The position numbers and the translations under genes were made by a program. A stretch of DNA of 64,000 bases from Corylus avellana (Eukaryota; Streptophyta; Magnoliopsida; Fagales; Betulaceae), in NCBI RefSeq assembly GCF_901000735.1, contig NC_081545.1, positions 21,910,100 to 21,974,099 on the forward strand. The letters are read 5' to 3'. This document shows, piece after piece, positions 10,733 through 22,379 of the stretch; within the stretch, counting starts at the first letter, position 1; each line of letters opens with the position of its first letter. The notes beneath the pieces are model-generated. The model did no database searches and was not told where the DNA came from. It worked only from the letters and a program-made list of their open reading frames with translations.

Positions 10733-10771
10733 GAAAATGGTTTACGGTTTTGAAAACCGTAAACCATTTTC
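10733..10771. repeat. 39 bp palindrome at edge of minisatellite
   Basis: Two perfect 19 bp arms (starting GAAAATGGTTTACGG) around a single central G at 10752. It sits just right of the GC-rich array and could form a strong hairpin. Confidence 0.85.
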
Positions 10772-11128
10772 CGAAAATTAAAGTAGAATTTTCGGTCAAA
10801 ATGAAAGTATTTTACGTCTCAGTAAACACCATAAAATGCCGAAATCATTTTCTAGAAACCATTTTACGTCGAAGCTTAGATTCGAAAAAAATTAAAGATG
10901 AACTCCTTTTATAATCACAAAAAAAGAAAAAAAAAATCCATCAATAAATAATTGCGCTTGTCTTGCTCATTATCTTTTGTTTTTGTTTTTTTTTTTTTGG
11001 TTCCATATAAATCTGAATATGAATAATAATATTTAAGCAGGAGATCATTTTATATTTCTAATTTTCTATCTATATATATTTTTTTGTGAAAATCTAATTT
11101 TATCTCTTCCCCCACCGCTTCACGACAG

Positions 11129-11560
11129 GCTGATGTGGTGTCTACATACCAAGCTCTGAGCATGGCTATGGAAGTTATGGACAGCATGGTGGGGATGGTC
11201 ACTAAATTCTTCTCAAAGGTTCAACTTTTCACTTGCCATCCAAACTACCAAAATATTCTAAATACTCCAAGCTTAATCAAACGGAATTAATTTGGCATCT
11301 TATCCAAATAATAATAATAAAAAAATTCATGCAAATAGTCCAGTGATTAAAGATCGACGTCAATATTTATAAGTTTATTGTATTTTTGTATTAACAGAGA
11401 TTAAGGTTTTCTTAGACAAGACCACTAACATAAATTTGGGTTATTTCAGCAGATTGAGACAATATTTTGTCTCCTTACAGAGCTCACATGTACGTTAGAA
11501 CAAGATGAAGAGCATTTGGGAGAAATTGAGATGGCAATTACCTTGGTGGCTACATTATTG
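11129..11560 (+). pseudogene. two exon-like islands of an unrecognised gene
   Basis: Island 1 (11129-11218, 30 codons) follows an AG acceptor (CACGACAG) and ends AAG before GT. Island 2 (11450-11560, 37 codons) follows TTATTTCAG and ends TTATTG before GTAAGA. Both are in phase 0 and open in the joined frame. The peptides are Met/Val-rich (MAMEVMDSMVGMV) and Glu/Leu-rich (LTCTLEQDEEHLGEIEM), plausibly helical. I do not recognise the family, and found no start, stop or further exons, so this is probably a fragment of a gene carried or stranded among transposons. Chance is possible, but two good intron borders in matching phase make it less likely. Confidence 0.4.
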
Positions 11561-12189
11561 GTAAGACTCACTACAATCTTTGAGCCCAAATCAATGATAT
11601 ATTAGACTAATTCATAGTGATAATAATGTTTTCAAAATTTTCATTTTTTGTTTTTTTGTATATTGTAAGCTTACAAGTACATCTTATTCAAGCTACTAAG
11701 GAGTCAAGGAGATGCCAAAGTCATTGAAAATTAGAGGAATTTTATAGATGTATGTTGTTAGATTAACGAATTTATTATTGGCAATGAAAACTGCGACCCT
11801 GACATTTGATAATATGTAATTGTTTAAGATTATTATATTTAATTCCATTTTGTGAATAATCAAGAATTTTCCCATCTCATTCATTCAACTTGTTATCAAT
11901 TTTGGATTACAGCAAGAAATTCAATTTCATCTTTACAGCGTCACAGCTTATGTGAAGTTGTGAACATGTGATTGTGGCGTTACTCGTTTAACGAAATGAA
12001 ATTGTAAAACGGGGTGAAGTGTTTCTCTACTTTGCTTCGAAACGACTATAAATTTGACAAAACTTTTTCACCAACCTCCCTCGTACCATGTTGGTCGGTA
12101 TCATCTGATACCTTGAGCAGGGCAAGGGTTCGAAGGTTGGTGAGGAGAAAGAGGAGAAAAAGAAGGAAAGAGGTATTCTAAAATACCTC
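11561..12189. other. intergenic, nothing recognised
   Basis: AT-rich sequence. The 62-codon minus frame at 11696-11884 lacks recognisable features. Confidence 0.4.
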
Positions 12190-12248
12190 CTTTTTTTTTT
12201 TTTTCTGTTGTTGATTTTTTTTAATTCATCTATTCGAGGGTTTCATCA

Positions 12249-12279
<31 letters not shown>

Positions 12280-13880
12280 TAATAATAAGAGAATTGCTTT
12301 CCTAATCCATCTAATTCTTTTATCTACTTTGGTAAACTTTAATCATTGTCCAATTTTAGTACAAAGATTCTCTGTCCTTAATTTGTATTAACATTATGTA
12401 CACTGTTAAATGTCATATAGCCACTTTAAATCTTGAGAAATGATTATCTTCCTTTTTATTGAGACCAGAACATAAAAAAACGTGATTTAGAAAGAATCTG
12501 TTTCATTGCAACATAAGAACATGAATCAAATGTACTATTAGTTTTTTGTTGGCTTCTCATTCATGCCTCATGTGAAATGAAGCTTAGCTTTATGCCACAT
12601 TTCATTTTAAGATTATGAAGAAGGTCATAAAAGCGTTTGGACCTTGGTCTTAAGTGGTGAATTGTGGGATAGGGTTGTGGACCTGTGGTAGATCTTTGGT
12701 TCAAATCTTACTAGCAAAAAAAAATGTTTGAAGTAAGAGTAATTTTTAGAAATTGCTTGTGGTAAAAGTTTTTCACCAAAAAGAAGTATAGCCCGGGGCA
12801 AGAAAAATTTTATTCAGCCAGCCTGACCAAAAGGGTACTGACTACTAGTGGTCGATTATTGACCAACGGCAGCTTAGAATTAGTAGGAAAACCTACCTAC
12901 CGATGGGGGTTGGTTTTAGGGTCAAAATTTTGACCTATACCAACCCGACCAAACCCTTTGACCAGCCAAAGCAAAAGACGGCAATGCTAACAACAAATCA
13001 CTTAAGGGCAAGTTGGACATGTCCATCATCTTCCTCCTCAATACCCTCGACTACAACTCATTTTACTTAATTGGCTCATGCTTTGTCTATGTATAATCTG
13101 GTGTGGTTGTGTTTCTTTCTTAAACTTAGGTTTATTATGATATGCTTAGGAGTCACTTGCTGATTGGTGAGCACAAACGGGTGGGTTTCTGCCACATCCG
13201 TATAGAAGTTACTCTCATCTAGATTATCTCCCAACTTAAACACACAAATCAAGCATAAATCTATATGGTTACACAGTTAGACTATTAAAAAAAAAAAAAA
13301 AAAAGAGAGAGAGAGAGAGAATCATTACCCTAGAAAATGAAATTCCTTCTTTGGAAATTCTAAAAGTGGCATACGTCCGGTGGTCCCCCATCGCACATCT
13401 CTGTACTATTTGCAGGCTTATGTACGCTGGTTCCCCCGTGTAAGTCCTTTACTAATGATAGGAGCGTATGTCCGGTCAGAAAGTCTAAAATACCCAAAGT
13501 GCCATTTCAGCTGTTTCTAGTGACCTAAAACTCAAATTAACCCTTTAACTAAGCTACCTAAGCTTAGTTAATTATTTGGGTCACTACATCTGTTCTCAAT
13601 AAAAAAATTAAAAATAAATTTTTTTTAAAAAAAGGATCATTTCTCATGATTTAAAGTGGCTATATGACATTTAACGGTGTACATAGTGTCAATATTAATT
13701 AAGTGCAAAGAATCTTTATACTAAAGTTGGTCAATGATTAAAGTTTACCCCAATTTTTTTTTAAAAAAAAAAAATTAAAATTAAAAAAAGAACTAGATGG
13801 ACTAGGGAAGCAATTCTCATAATTTTTTTTTTTCTTTTTAGTGATGAAACCCTCAAATAGATGAATTAAAAAAAAAAAAA
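12190..13880. mobile_element. inverted-repeat element, arms about 285 bp
   Basis: The left arm (about 12190-12470) and right arm (about 13593-13880) are inverted copies: for example GACATTTAACGGTGTACATA on the right against its near-complement around 12400-12420, continuing through the Arich/Trich tracts and an AATTCATCTATT motif. The loop of about 1.1 kb is non-coding and holds a SINE-like stretch (12635-12730) and a segment at 13340-13588 ending GGGTCACTACA that resembles the end of the Gypsy-like LTR finishing at 16804. The outer ends lie in A/T runs, so target duplications could not be read. This may be a foldback transposon or an inverted duplication. Confidence 0.6.
12635..12730 (+). 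mobile_element. possible tRNA-derived SINE
   Basis: GGTCTTAAGTGG (A-box-like), then GGTTCAAATC (B-box-like) some 60 bp downstream, then a short A tract: the order of an internal RNA polymerase III promoter in plant SINEs. No target duplication was identified. Confidence 0.3.
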
Positions 13881-14154
13881 AAAAAAAAAAAGAAGGAGAA
13901 ATTGTTTGGAGAAGCTACAACGTCTCTTCAAATTTGGAAAAAGATTCTCATAATTGGGCAGAAATCAAACAACCCCAAGATAAAACCAGGGTTGGCCACC
14001 CTTGGCAGCCCGACAATGCTGCTAATGAGGTCGGGAGTCACTATAATTGGCTTGCCTAGGTTCTGATGGAGTGGTTGTCTCGGTCGTGGAGGTTCGCGTA
14101 GAACTCTCGAACTATGTCGATGGCAAGCCCTGGCCGTCGGGTAGCTCCCATACC

Positions 14155-14508
14155 CTAGGGGACGTGGTTGGCCACATCAGGCATGTTCATCCCTCTCTCT
14201 ACTATAATGTTACGGCCATCGTAGAGAGCGCTGAACCGGCATTTTGCCTTGGCAACCTTGAAGCGATCGCGGTCGTAGTGGTCGTCATGATCTGAGTCGG
14301 TACCAAAACGGGACTCGGCAAAAGGGGCACCACGAGCGGGGCTACGGACCGAATACATGTCGGAAGTGGCCTCCTCCTCCACCTCCTCCATCTCAAAGTC
14401 AAAGTCGGAGTCGGGATCCTGGGCCTCCTGGATCGGGGCTCTAACCCTACAGGATCAAGTCCTGTATGTGGAGGATGAGGTTGCTGCGCTAGCCTTTGTC
14501 CGTGCCAT
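14155..14508 (-). pseudogene. broken transposon-associated reading frame
   Basis: From an ATG (14506-14508) the minus strand reads MARTKASAATSSS, meets an in-frame TGA, and then continues in the same frame for 78 codons with an acidic linker and DRDRFKVAKAKCRFSALYDG, RNIIVERG. The latter resembles the N-terminal part of plant Gypsy-associated or putative plant transposon proteins, where a phrase like this precedes the conserved domain. It ends in a stop at 14155. GC content is much higher than that of the flanks. One early stop and no downstream domain mark it as dead. The family call is tentative. Confidence 0.4.
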
Positions 14509-14515
14509 CATCCTG

Positions 14516-16804
14516 CATTGAACCAAAACACTATCATTACTAATTCTATGTGCGAGCTAAACAATAGTATGAAATGCTCGCTACACTGTAGGCCTGCTCC
14601 TGCAGAGCTCACAGCTTTTTCTATCCTATAAATACCCCCCTCCCACGCCCATACGAACCCATTCTACCATCTGAGCCCTAGAAAAACCTTGCTTGAGTGT
14701 TGTTGTGTGCTTTTGAGAGATTTCCTTAGTGTTCTTGGAGATGAGGGACGAACCACTTAAGGACTCTTGTTGTGGGAAGGTAATCATCTCATCTATAGTG
14801 TTTTCTTAGATGTCATGCTAGCCTTATACTGTTACTGTAGCTCTACTGTTAGAAAGTAAGAAGGTTTAGGTTTTAATCGTGTCATTAGCGTTTCCTTTCT
14901 ATTAGACTCATTCTTGTTGCATGATGATGTTGTTTTGGGTTAGGATGTGTTAGAAACTCTTTTGTAGCCTTGGAACCAGTTTAGGACTACTTAGGAGATC
15001 GTTAGACCAAATGTGGTTCTACTTGAACCTCTCTAGTCGAACGCTCGACCTCGAGCTCGAACGTTCACTCAAGAGCACTTTAGGGGAATGTCATTTTGCT
15101 CAGTCGTTCAATAGCCCCTGTTTTCATGTTCTATGTTTGTTTTAGATTGGACGTAAGACTAATATTAGGCTTTCCACGGATTTGGAGAATTTGGAACTAC
15201 CGGAGGGATTTTTGAAGGATTTATATGACCCGAGTGAGTACAAACTCACTTGATACTAGCCGTTGCTTTTTCGCATTGCACGTCTATTTTGTGTACCAAA
15301 ACATGCATTTTTATAACTCTCATGAAATGCATTTTGTTACGTTATGAACTCTCAATTTTGTGAAAATGTGCTACTTAACAAGATAACGAACACGATGAGA
15401 TTATAAGAGCATGCATGTAAAACACAGACAAGAATAATTGCATCGTATAACATGGTACACCGGTACGTGCGGGATAACGGTGATGGGCTTGCTATACATG
15501 TTAACTCTATGGTCAAATGTGTGTATGGATGTGTTATATGGGCTGTGGATCCAATGGTTATTTCGTGACCGGCACAGCCTTAATTGACGGGTCACTACAG
15601 GACATACATCATTAGTTGCGCGTGTCACCCGATGTCAGACTTGGTCAGGCTACTAGTGTTATGGATGGTAGCGTACAATGGTCAGAGCACTGGCATTGTA
15701 TTACAGGTTCCTAGGGACAGCGCCAACCCTGTTGAGAATGGGTAATATCTCTGATAAACTATACAGTTGAACTATCATTGATTCACATTATTATAGTATG
15801 TACTATATCTATAATGCATTCCTGAATAGTTGTTTTACCAAAATGCTGCATTCTTTATCAAACGGAGTTCATCAATAAAATGACATAAGTACTACGAGTA
15901 TTTTTACTCACTAAGTCTTTAGACTTACCCCTTGTATTTTTCCCCTCCATTATGTATAAATTGTGTGGTTTAGCTAGCTTAACAGAAGATGAATTCGGAC
16001 AGCCAGCTGGTGGTGGCGAAGGACTTGATACCGGTCATTTTTAAGGACTTAGACCCAATATGACTAAAGTGCATGTGGGATGATGGAGGATCTATCCGAG
16101 CAGAGATGATAGAGACTGTTATCATGTTAGCTTTACTTAGGCTTAGGCATTGATCTTATTCTTAGACAATGATTATGGTTTGTAATATTTGATGACCGGT
16201 CTTTGACCAACACATTTGATGATCTATCTATGTTATGATGTTTTATTATTACTCTGGTTATTGTGATTATGTTTTTAATTATTGTTATCCTTATCTAGTG
16301 ATTGAAAGTCTTCCACTGTAGTCTTTCTTAGGAGAGGTTGTGATCCCTAAATCTTGTTCTGTGAGGGACAAGGCTGGGTGGTGAACCATTGAGTTCATTA
16401 CCAGTTAATTGATTTTCACTAGGCATTACAGTATTTATGGGGTCAGAAAAGCTGAGGGCGCTGCTGTAACAGTCCTATAGGTCATCGAACATTTGGTGGT
16501 CTTGGGTCGAACATTTGGTGTACTGTTCGCATAGTGATTCAGGGGTTGCAAGGCGTACATTCAATCATTACCCAGTGCGTCAAAATTTGGTCAATGAACG
16601 TTCAATGGTCCCTCGTGAACTTTTGATGTGCTATTACCCAACAGGTATAGGGTTGCAAAGCGAACGTTTGATGGTCCCTCGCAAATGTTCTGTCAGTGCC
16701 TAAAACCCAACAAATCTTCCCTCCAACGGGCCCTAATGAATCGGAAAATTTTGCTAACCCTCTAACTAAGCTAACCATAGCCTAGTAATTACCCAAGGTA
16801 CTAC
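14516..16804 (+). repeat. long LTR-like segment, probably Ty3/Gypsy
   Basis: Non-coding, with a strong TATA box TATAAATA (14627-14634) before a C-rich leader, which is the promoter layout of plant Gypsy LTRs. It has a GAGTGAGTACAAACTCACTTG phrase (about 15231-15252) and ends GGTACTACA (16804), matching the GGGTCACTACA end at 13588. It resembles long Tekay/Del-type LTRs. The left boundary is not determined, and frames inside it (15401, 16515) are not genes. Confidence 0.4.
14627..14634 (+). promoter_or_regulatory. TATA box of Gypsy-like LTR
   Basis: TATAAATA followed by a C-rich stretch, positioned as the promoter in the LTR-like segment. Confidence 0.45.
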
Positions 16805-17044
16805 AATATATTTTTAGTTTAATGCCTTAATAACTCCATTAATCATTTCCTAAGTATTTCATGTATTTCTATTGGACTTTATTTTTATTACACCAAGTTA
16901 TACATTTTTAATTTATGTGTTTGAAACATGGTGTTACATAACCACTATTTAGTGTTCCTAATACGTCTTTAAAAATAAATAAATAAATAAATCACACAAA
17001 AATGTGTTCCATATACCAAAAATAAAGATTTATTCAATACAATT

Positions 17045-18211
17045 TTGGAAACTTCTAGTTGTCCTGAGGTTGAATCAGTGTGTAATCCTGTTGTTGTTGA
17101 GTCCTCTGTTACAGTTGCTAAGAAAAGTGCAGTTCAGGATTGGAGGCAATTGTTTCGTAAGGAGAAATCTATAGGAACATTGCAGTATTTTTCTCCTTCT
17201 CTTGAAGATGGTAGAGTTGTAGTAAAGCCACCCAAGGAAGCTATTGAGGAAGGTATTTCAAAATGGTCTTCTTCTCTTGTTGGCCAATTTCTTGATAAGC
17301 CTCTCCCCTATTTTATTGTTAAACGTACTGTAGAAAGTATTTGGGCTCAATATGGGAAAGTAGAAGTATTCTTGTTGGAGAATGATTTATATTTGTTTAA
17401 ATTTGCTAATGAGAAGACACGAGATGAGGTGATGGAGGCAAAAGTTTGGCATATGGCTAATAAACCTTTGATCTTGCGAAAATGGATTCCTGGTATGCAA
17501 CTTCTCAAGATTTCTTTATCTTCTGTTCCTGTTTGGATTAAATTGCATAATTTACCTATTGAGTTTTGGAATGCTACATGTTTGAGTTATGTGGCTAGTG
17601 GTGTTGGTAAACCTATTTGTGCTGATTCTGTCAGTGAGGAGCAATTGAGGCTTGGTTTTGCTAGGGTTTTGGTTGAAGTGGATATGGATTCGGGTTTTCC
17701 AAAGGAGATTGAAATTGTTGGTGTTGATGGGGGAAGGGTTGTAGTTGGCATTGAATATCCTTGGCTTCCTAGTAAATGTAAGAGGTGCAAGTCATTTGGT
17801 CATCTTTCTCATACTTGTTCTAAGGTTGAGAAACAGGTGTGGCTTCCAAAAAAAGCTGAGCCTGTTCAGAATTTGCATGATGATTCTGTGATAGAGAAAG
17901 TTGTTGAGGTGAAGAATGTTGTTCCTAAAGAAGTGGTTGAGCCTAAATGGAATGTGGTTAGAGCTAAAAGAACCCCTGTTTCAAAGGCTACTACAAAGGA
18001 TAGTAATAGTCATTGGACTAATTCTTTCCATCTTTTGGCTAGAGTTGATGGTAATTTTAAATCAGGTGAGGTGAGGGGTGTAGATGCTTTTTCTTCTCTT
18101 CAAAATGTTATTGAATCTGCTTTGGTGGAGGAGAGTGCAAAAGTTAAAGGGAAAGGTAAAACGGGTGAAGAGGAGGAGGTCTTGATGAGAGGTTTTTCTC
18201 CTACTTTATGA
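17045..18211 (+). CDS. LINE ORF1 protein (DUF4283-type with CCHC zinc knuckle)
   Basis: An open frame of about 388 codons. Residues roughly 60-200 match the DUF4283-type domain of plant LINE ORF1 proteins (FLDKPLPYFIVKRTV, then KPLILRKWIPGM and VWIKLHNLPIEFW). Residues about 245-260 form a zinc knuckle (CKRCKSFGHLSHTC). The C-terminal third is charged and low complexity. In LINEs this protein binds the element RNA in the ribonucleoprotein particle. The frame opens with a TTG, not an ATG, so the true N-terminus is either upstream and mutated or lost. The stop overlaps the start of ORF2 by four bases (18208-18211), a common arrangement in these elements. Confidence 0.75.
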   Translation: METSSCPEVESVCNPVVVESSVTVAKKSAVQDWRQLFRKEKSIGTLQYFSPSLEDGRVVVKPPKEAIEEGISKWSSSLVGQFLDKPLPYFIVKRTVESIWAQYGKVEVFLLENDLYLFKFANEKTRDEVMEAKVWHMANKPLILRKWIPGMQLLKISLSSVPVWIKLHNLPIEFWNATCLSYVASGVGKPICADSVSEEQLRLGFARVLVEVDMDSGFPKEIEIVGVDGGRVVVGIEYPWLPSKCKRCKSFGHLSHTCSKVEKQVWLPKKAEPVQNLHDDSVIEKVVEVKNVVPKEVVEPKWNVVRAKRTPVSKATTKDSNSHWTNSFHLLARVDGNFKSGEVRGVDAFSSLQNVIESALVEESAKVKGKGKTGEEEEVLMRGFSPTL

Positions 18212-21200
18212 ATTTCCTAATTTGGAATGTAAGGGTTTTGAATCACCCCTCTAAGCATAAGGAGGTTGTGAGTATGATTAAAAAACATAAGATTAGTCTT
18301 ATTTGTTTGATTGAGACTAGAGTGAAGGAAAATAAAGCTGAAAAAGTTAGGGCTTCTATTGTGCCAATTGGGATTATGTCTTTAACTATGATAAACATTT
18401 TTTGGAAAGAATTTGGATTTGTTGGAAAAATTCTGATTATGATGTATCTGTTTTGGATAAAAGTGAGCAAAGTATTAATTGTTCTATTAAGTCTCTTACT
18501 ACTAATTTTTGTTGGTTTCATTCTTTTGTATATGGGGCTAACCAGGGGGTGGATAGAAAGCATCTTTGGACTAATTTGTGTTCTATGAAGGCAAAAGTAG
18601 GTACTAATCCTTGGATGATTTGTGGGGATTTTAATGTGGTTCTTTCTTTGGCTGAAAAGTGGGGATCTGATAAGCTCTCTTCTTATGAAGTTGAATTTGG
18701 TCAGTGCTTGAATGATATTGAAGTTTTGGATCTTAATTTTAGTGGGTGTTTTTACACTTGGACCAATAAAAGTGAGGAGCCTCGGTTTGTAGCAAGAAAA
18801 CTAGATAGAGTTTTGGCTAATGTGAATTGGATGAGTCTTTTTGGGAATACTGCTGTGGAATTCCTTTCAGGGGGCATTTCTAATCATTCTCCTATTATTA
18901 TTTCAGTAGGTACTTTAAAAAGTTTTGGCCCTAAACCTTTTAAGTTCTATAACTATTGGTTAGAGCATAAAGGGTTCTTGGATTGGGTTAAGGAGGGTTG
19001 GAGTATTCAAGTTTAGGGATTCCCAATGTTTCAGTTGTATGTTAAGCTTAAGTCTGTGAAAGTTGTGTTAAAAGAGAAAAATCTGGTTTGTTTTGGGAAT
19101 TTGAAGCAAAAAGTTATTCAGGCTCGAGAGAATCTAAACTTAGCTCAAAATGATGTTCTTGCTTCTTTTGGCAGTGCTGATAGTCTGCTTAAGGAGAGGG
19201 AATGTCTTCATGCTTATGTTTCTATTTCTAAAGCTGAGGAATCTTTCTTGAAGCAGAAGGCAAGGAATCAATGGTTGAATTTGGGAGATCAGAATAATAA
19301 GTTTTTCTATAAATCTCTTAAGGTTCAAAATGCCAAGAAAACTATTAACTATCTGTGGGATGAGAATGGCACTAAAGTGGATGATGTTGAACAGATCAAA
19401 AGAGTGGCTGAGGACTTTTATAAGAATCTGTTAGGTACAGATCATCTACAATTCACAGATGCAAAAGCAGCTAGAGTTAGGCAGCTTATTTCTGTTGCTA
19501 TTTCCTCTGAACGTGCAGCTACCTTGGAGAAAGAGGTTTCTGAAGATGAAATAAGAGATACATTGTTTCATATGAAAGCCAATAAGGCCCCTAGTCCTGA
19601 TGGGTTTTCTTCATATTTTTTTAAGTCTACTTGGTCTATTGTGGGTAAGGAGGTAGTGGCTGCTATTAAAGATTTCTTTACTTCTGGTTTATTGCTTAAG
19701 GAAGTGAATGCTACTATTCTTTCCTTGGTTCCTAAAAAGGTTAATCCTTCGGCCATGGGAGATTTTAGACCTATTGCTTGTTGTAATGTTATATATAAAT
19801 GCATTACTAAAATTTTGTCTAACAGGATGTTGCCTTTTTTGGGTGATTTGGTGAGCATGAACCAATCTGCTTTCATTCCTTCTAGGAATATATCTGAGAA
19901 TGTTTTGTTGGCTAAGGAACTTGTGAGGGGTTATCATAAGGAAAAAGGGAAACCTAGGTGTACTTTGAAAATAGACCTTATGGAGGCCTATGATTTGGTG
20001 AATTGGGATTTTATGCTTCATTGCCTTCACTGTTTTGGTTTTCCTAATAGATTTTTGAGCTGGATCAGGGTGTGTATTACATCTCCTAAATTTTCTGTTT
20101 GTGTCAATGGTACTTTGGTTGGCTATTTTGAAGGTAAAAAGGGACTGAGGCAGGGTGACCCTATTTCTCCTTACTTGTTTGTTCTTGCTATGGAGGTGTT
20201 CTCTCGGATTATGGCTGCACATACTGGTGGTAATGCTGGGTTTAAATTCCATCCTAAATATGAGAGAATGAAGCTTACTCATTTGTGTTTTGCAGATGAT
20301 CTTTTGATTTTTTCAGAAGCTAGTTTGAGTTCTATTAAAGTTATCAAGGCTGCTCTTATTGAGTTTGAGAAGCTGTCTAGGTTGAAAGCTAATCCTTCTA
20401 AGAGTTCTCTTTATTGTTCTAGAGTTTCAGATAGAATGAGGCATATTCTATTGGATGATTTGATGATGAAGGAAGGTCATTTCCCTGTGAGGTATCTTGG
20501 GGTTCCTCTTATTTCGTCCAGACTTTTTGCAGCTGACTGTGGAGCTTTACTTAGCAAAATTTCTGGCCGTATAGATTCTTGGCTTTTCAAGAATCTTTCC
20601 TATGCAGGTAGGCTCCAGTTGATATCTTCTGTTCTTTACAGTTTACAAGTGTAATGGATGGGTATTTTCATTCTTCCTAAAAAGATTATTAGAGCTATTG
20701 AACAAAAGTTCAATAGATTTTTATGGAATGGGAATGAAGAAGGTGTAGCTAAAGCAAAGGTTTCTTGGTCTGATCTCTATTTTCCTAAAAAGGAGGGAGG
20801 TTTGGGTTTAAAGAAGCTTGATATTTGGAATCAAACTTCTATGCTTAGGCATATCTGGAGTATTTTTGCTAGGTCTGGTTCTATTTGGGTTGCCTGGTTT
20901 AGAGAAAATCTATTAAAAAGAAGGAGTTTTTGGAGTGTAGGTATTCCTCAGAATTGTTCATGGAGTTGGAGAAAAATTTTAAAGCTGAGATCTATTGCTA
21001 AAAGGTTCTTGAAGTTTGAAGTTGGGAATGGGGATAGCATTCATATGTGGCTGGATTTGTGGCATCCGGTAGGAGTTTTGATTGAGCAATATGGCTTCAG
21101 GGCCATTTATGATGCTCAAAGTAATATTAAAGCTAAGCTGTCTTCTGTCATTTGCAATGGAGATTGGTTCTGGAGACCAGCAAGATCAGAAGCTCTAGTT

Positions 21201-21866
21201 GATATTCAAGTTAGGCTTTCTGAAGTTTGTTAAGGCCAATTTGATAAGCCAGTTTGGACTGTTTCTAAAACGGGTGTCTATGTTAGTGCAGAGACTTGGA
21301 AAGCCCTTAGAAAGAAGAATGTAGAGGTTGTTTGGTGGAAGTTAGTTTGGTTTCCTCTTGCTATTCCTAAGCAGGCTTTTATTTTGTGGCTTGCTATGAA
21401 GGATAGGCTACTTACAGGGGAGAGGTTACTCAAATGGGGTTATAAGGGTGAGGTTCAATGTTGTTTCTGCCATTCTCAACTGGAAACTCGTGATCATATT
21501 TTCTTTGAATGCAGCTTTAGTTCGAGAGTTTGGAAATATTGCATGATTCGTTGTAGAATTGATATGCCTCCTGTGATTTGGGATGAACTTGTGCAGCTGG
21601 GTTGCAATAAGTGGGGAAATAACTCTCTTAAATGCTTGATATGTCAATTGGTTCTTGGTTCTGTTGTTTATAATCTCTGGCATACTAAAAATGAACTTAG
21701 ACATGATGGTGTTCCAAAAACTGAAAAACAGTTATTGAAGCAGATTTTCTGGGAAATCAGGGCTAGAATTGCTATAAAAAGAGGTTTTCCTAGAACTAGG
21801 GAGAACCTTTTGTTGTGTTCATTGTGGAACTTGTCTTCTGCCATCCTCTGTAATGTTGGCTTGTAG
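18208..21866 (+). pseudogene. LINE ORF2: endonuclease, reverse transcriptase, zinc-binding domain
   Basis: It starts with an ATG (MNFLIWNVR, then the ETRVKE endonuclease motif) in one frame. A frameshift near 18370-18400 moves it to the frame read from 18402 on, with GDFN and a SNHSP-like motif. In-frame stops follow at 19014-19016, 20652-20654 and 21231-21233. The reverse transcriptase part (19026-20654) keeps the palm motifs: FRPIACCNVIYK, QSAFIPSRNI, KIDLMEAYD, LRQGDPISPYLF and FADD. The last part (from 21234) has the zinc-binding domain of plant LINEs (CCFCHSQLETRDHIFFEC). No RNase H domain follows, unlike the element at 57475. Intact motifs with few lesions suggest a fairly young copy. 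Confidence 0.85.
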
Positions 21867-22051
21867 TTTGTTTCTTGTTTTCAACATGTAAGGGTTGTAA
21901 GGGGCTGTTTTGGTGTTGAGTAGTTGTTTGGTTTGTAGGTTTTGTTTTCCCCTATTTTTTGCTTTGTAAGGGGTTGTATTTGTGTTTCAGTGATGCTCTA
22001 TTTTGAGCTTTGGTTTTAATGAAATGCTTATTCATCAAAAAAAAAAAGAAT

Positions 22052-22365
22052 TGCCCAGTTCGGAGTTGAAGTTGATGCGGTAAGAGACAACTAAGGGGTG
22101 CTTGTTTGCATACAGATGTCTAAGTCGTTATAAAGATTGTTAGAATACTTTGCATGTACTACGAATTTTTCTTATTGTTGATTCTCAAGGTTTAGTTTCC
22201 CCGAAGTGTTTTTACACATGATATGTTATTCAAAGAGTTTCTACTTCGCCAACAAAATTTGTTGCGTTGATGTGTGACTGGTTTTATGTTGGTTTGATAT
22301 TTGCTTATTCTTCTATTGCATAATTGTGGGAGTACTGCATTGGGGTCTAAACAGCCATTTTGTCA
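22052..22365 (+). repeat. SIRE-like Copia LTR tail plus primer-binding site
   Basis: The right part of an LTR, sharing phrases with 8460-8629, ends at TTTTGTCA (22365). It is followed by TTGGTATCAAAGC (22367-22379), a tRNA-Met primer-binding site. The left part of the LTR is missing; the LINE poly(A) tail abuts it. The internal region after the site decays within about 100 bp. Confidence 0.55.
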
Positions 22366-22379
22366 ATTGGTATCAAAGC

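Larger units (their letters stand above)
17045..22047 (+). mobile_element. L1-type LINE retrotransposon, nearly full length
   Basis: The order is ORF1 with zinc knuckle, then ORF2 with endonuclease, reverse transcriptase and zinc-binding domain, a 180 bp 3' UTR and a poly(A) tail (22037-22047): the plant L1 plan. ORF1 is open but its first codons may be truncated, since no ATG is present at the start. ORF2 has one frameshift and three stops, so the copy cannot move by itself. I could not match target duplications at the two ends; the sequence right of the tail is a SIRE-like LTR. Confidence 0.85.

Noticed and set aside
12050..12150. GGGTTCGAA motif as part of a tRNA gene
   Set aside because: No cloverleaf can be drawn around it; only a B-box-like string.
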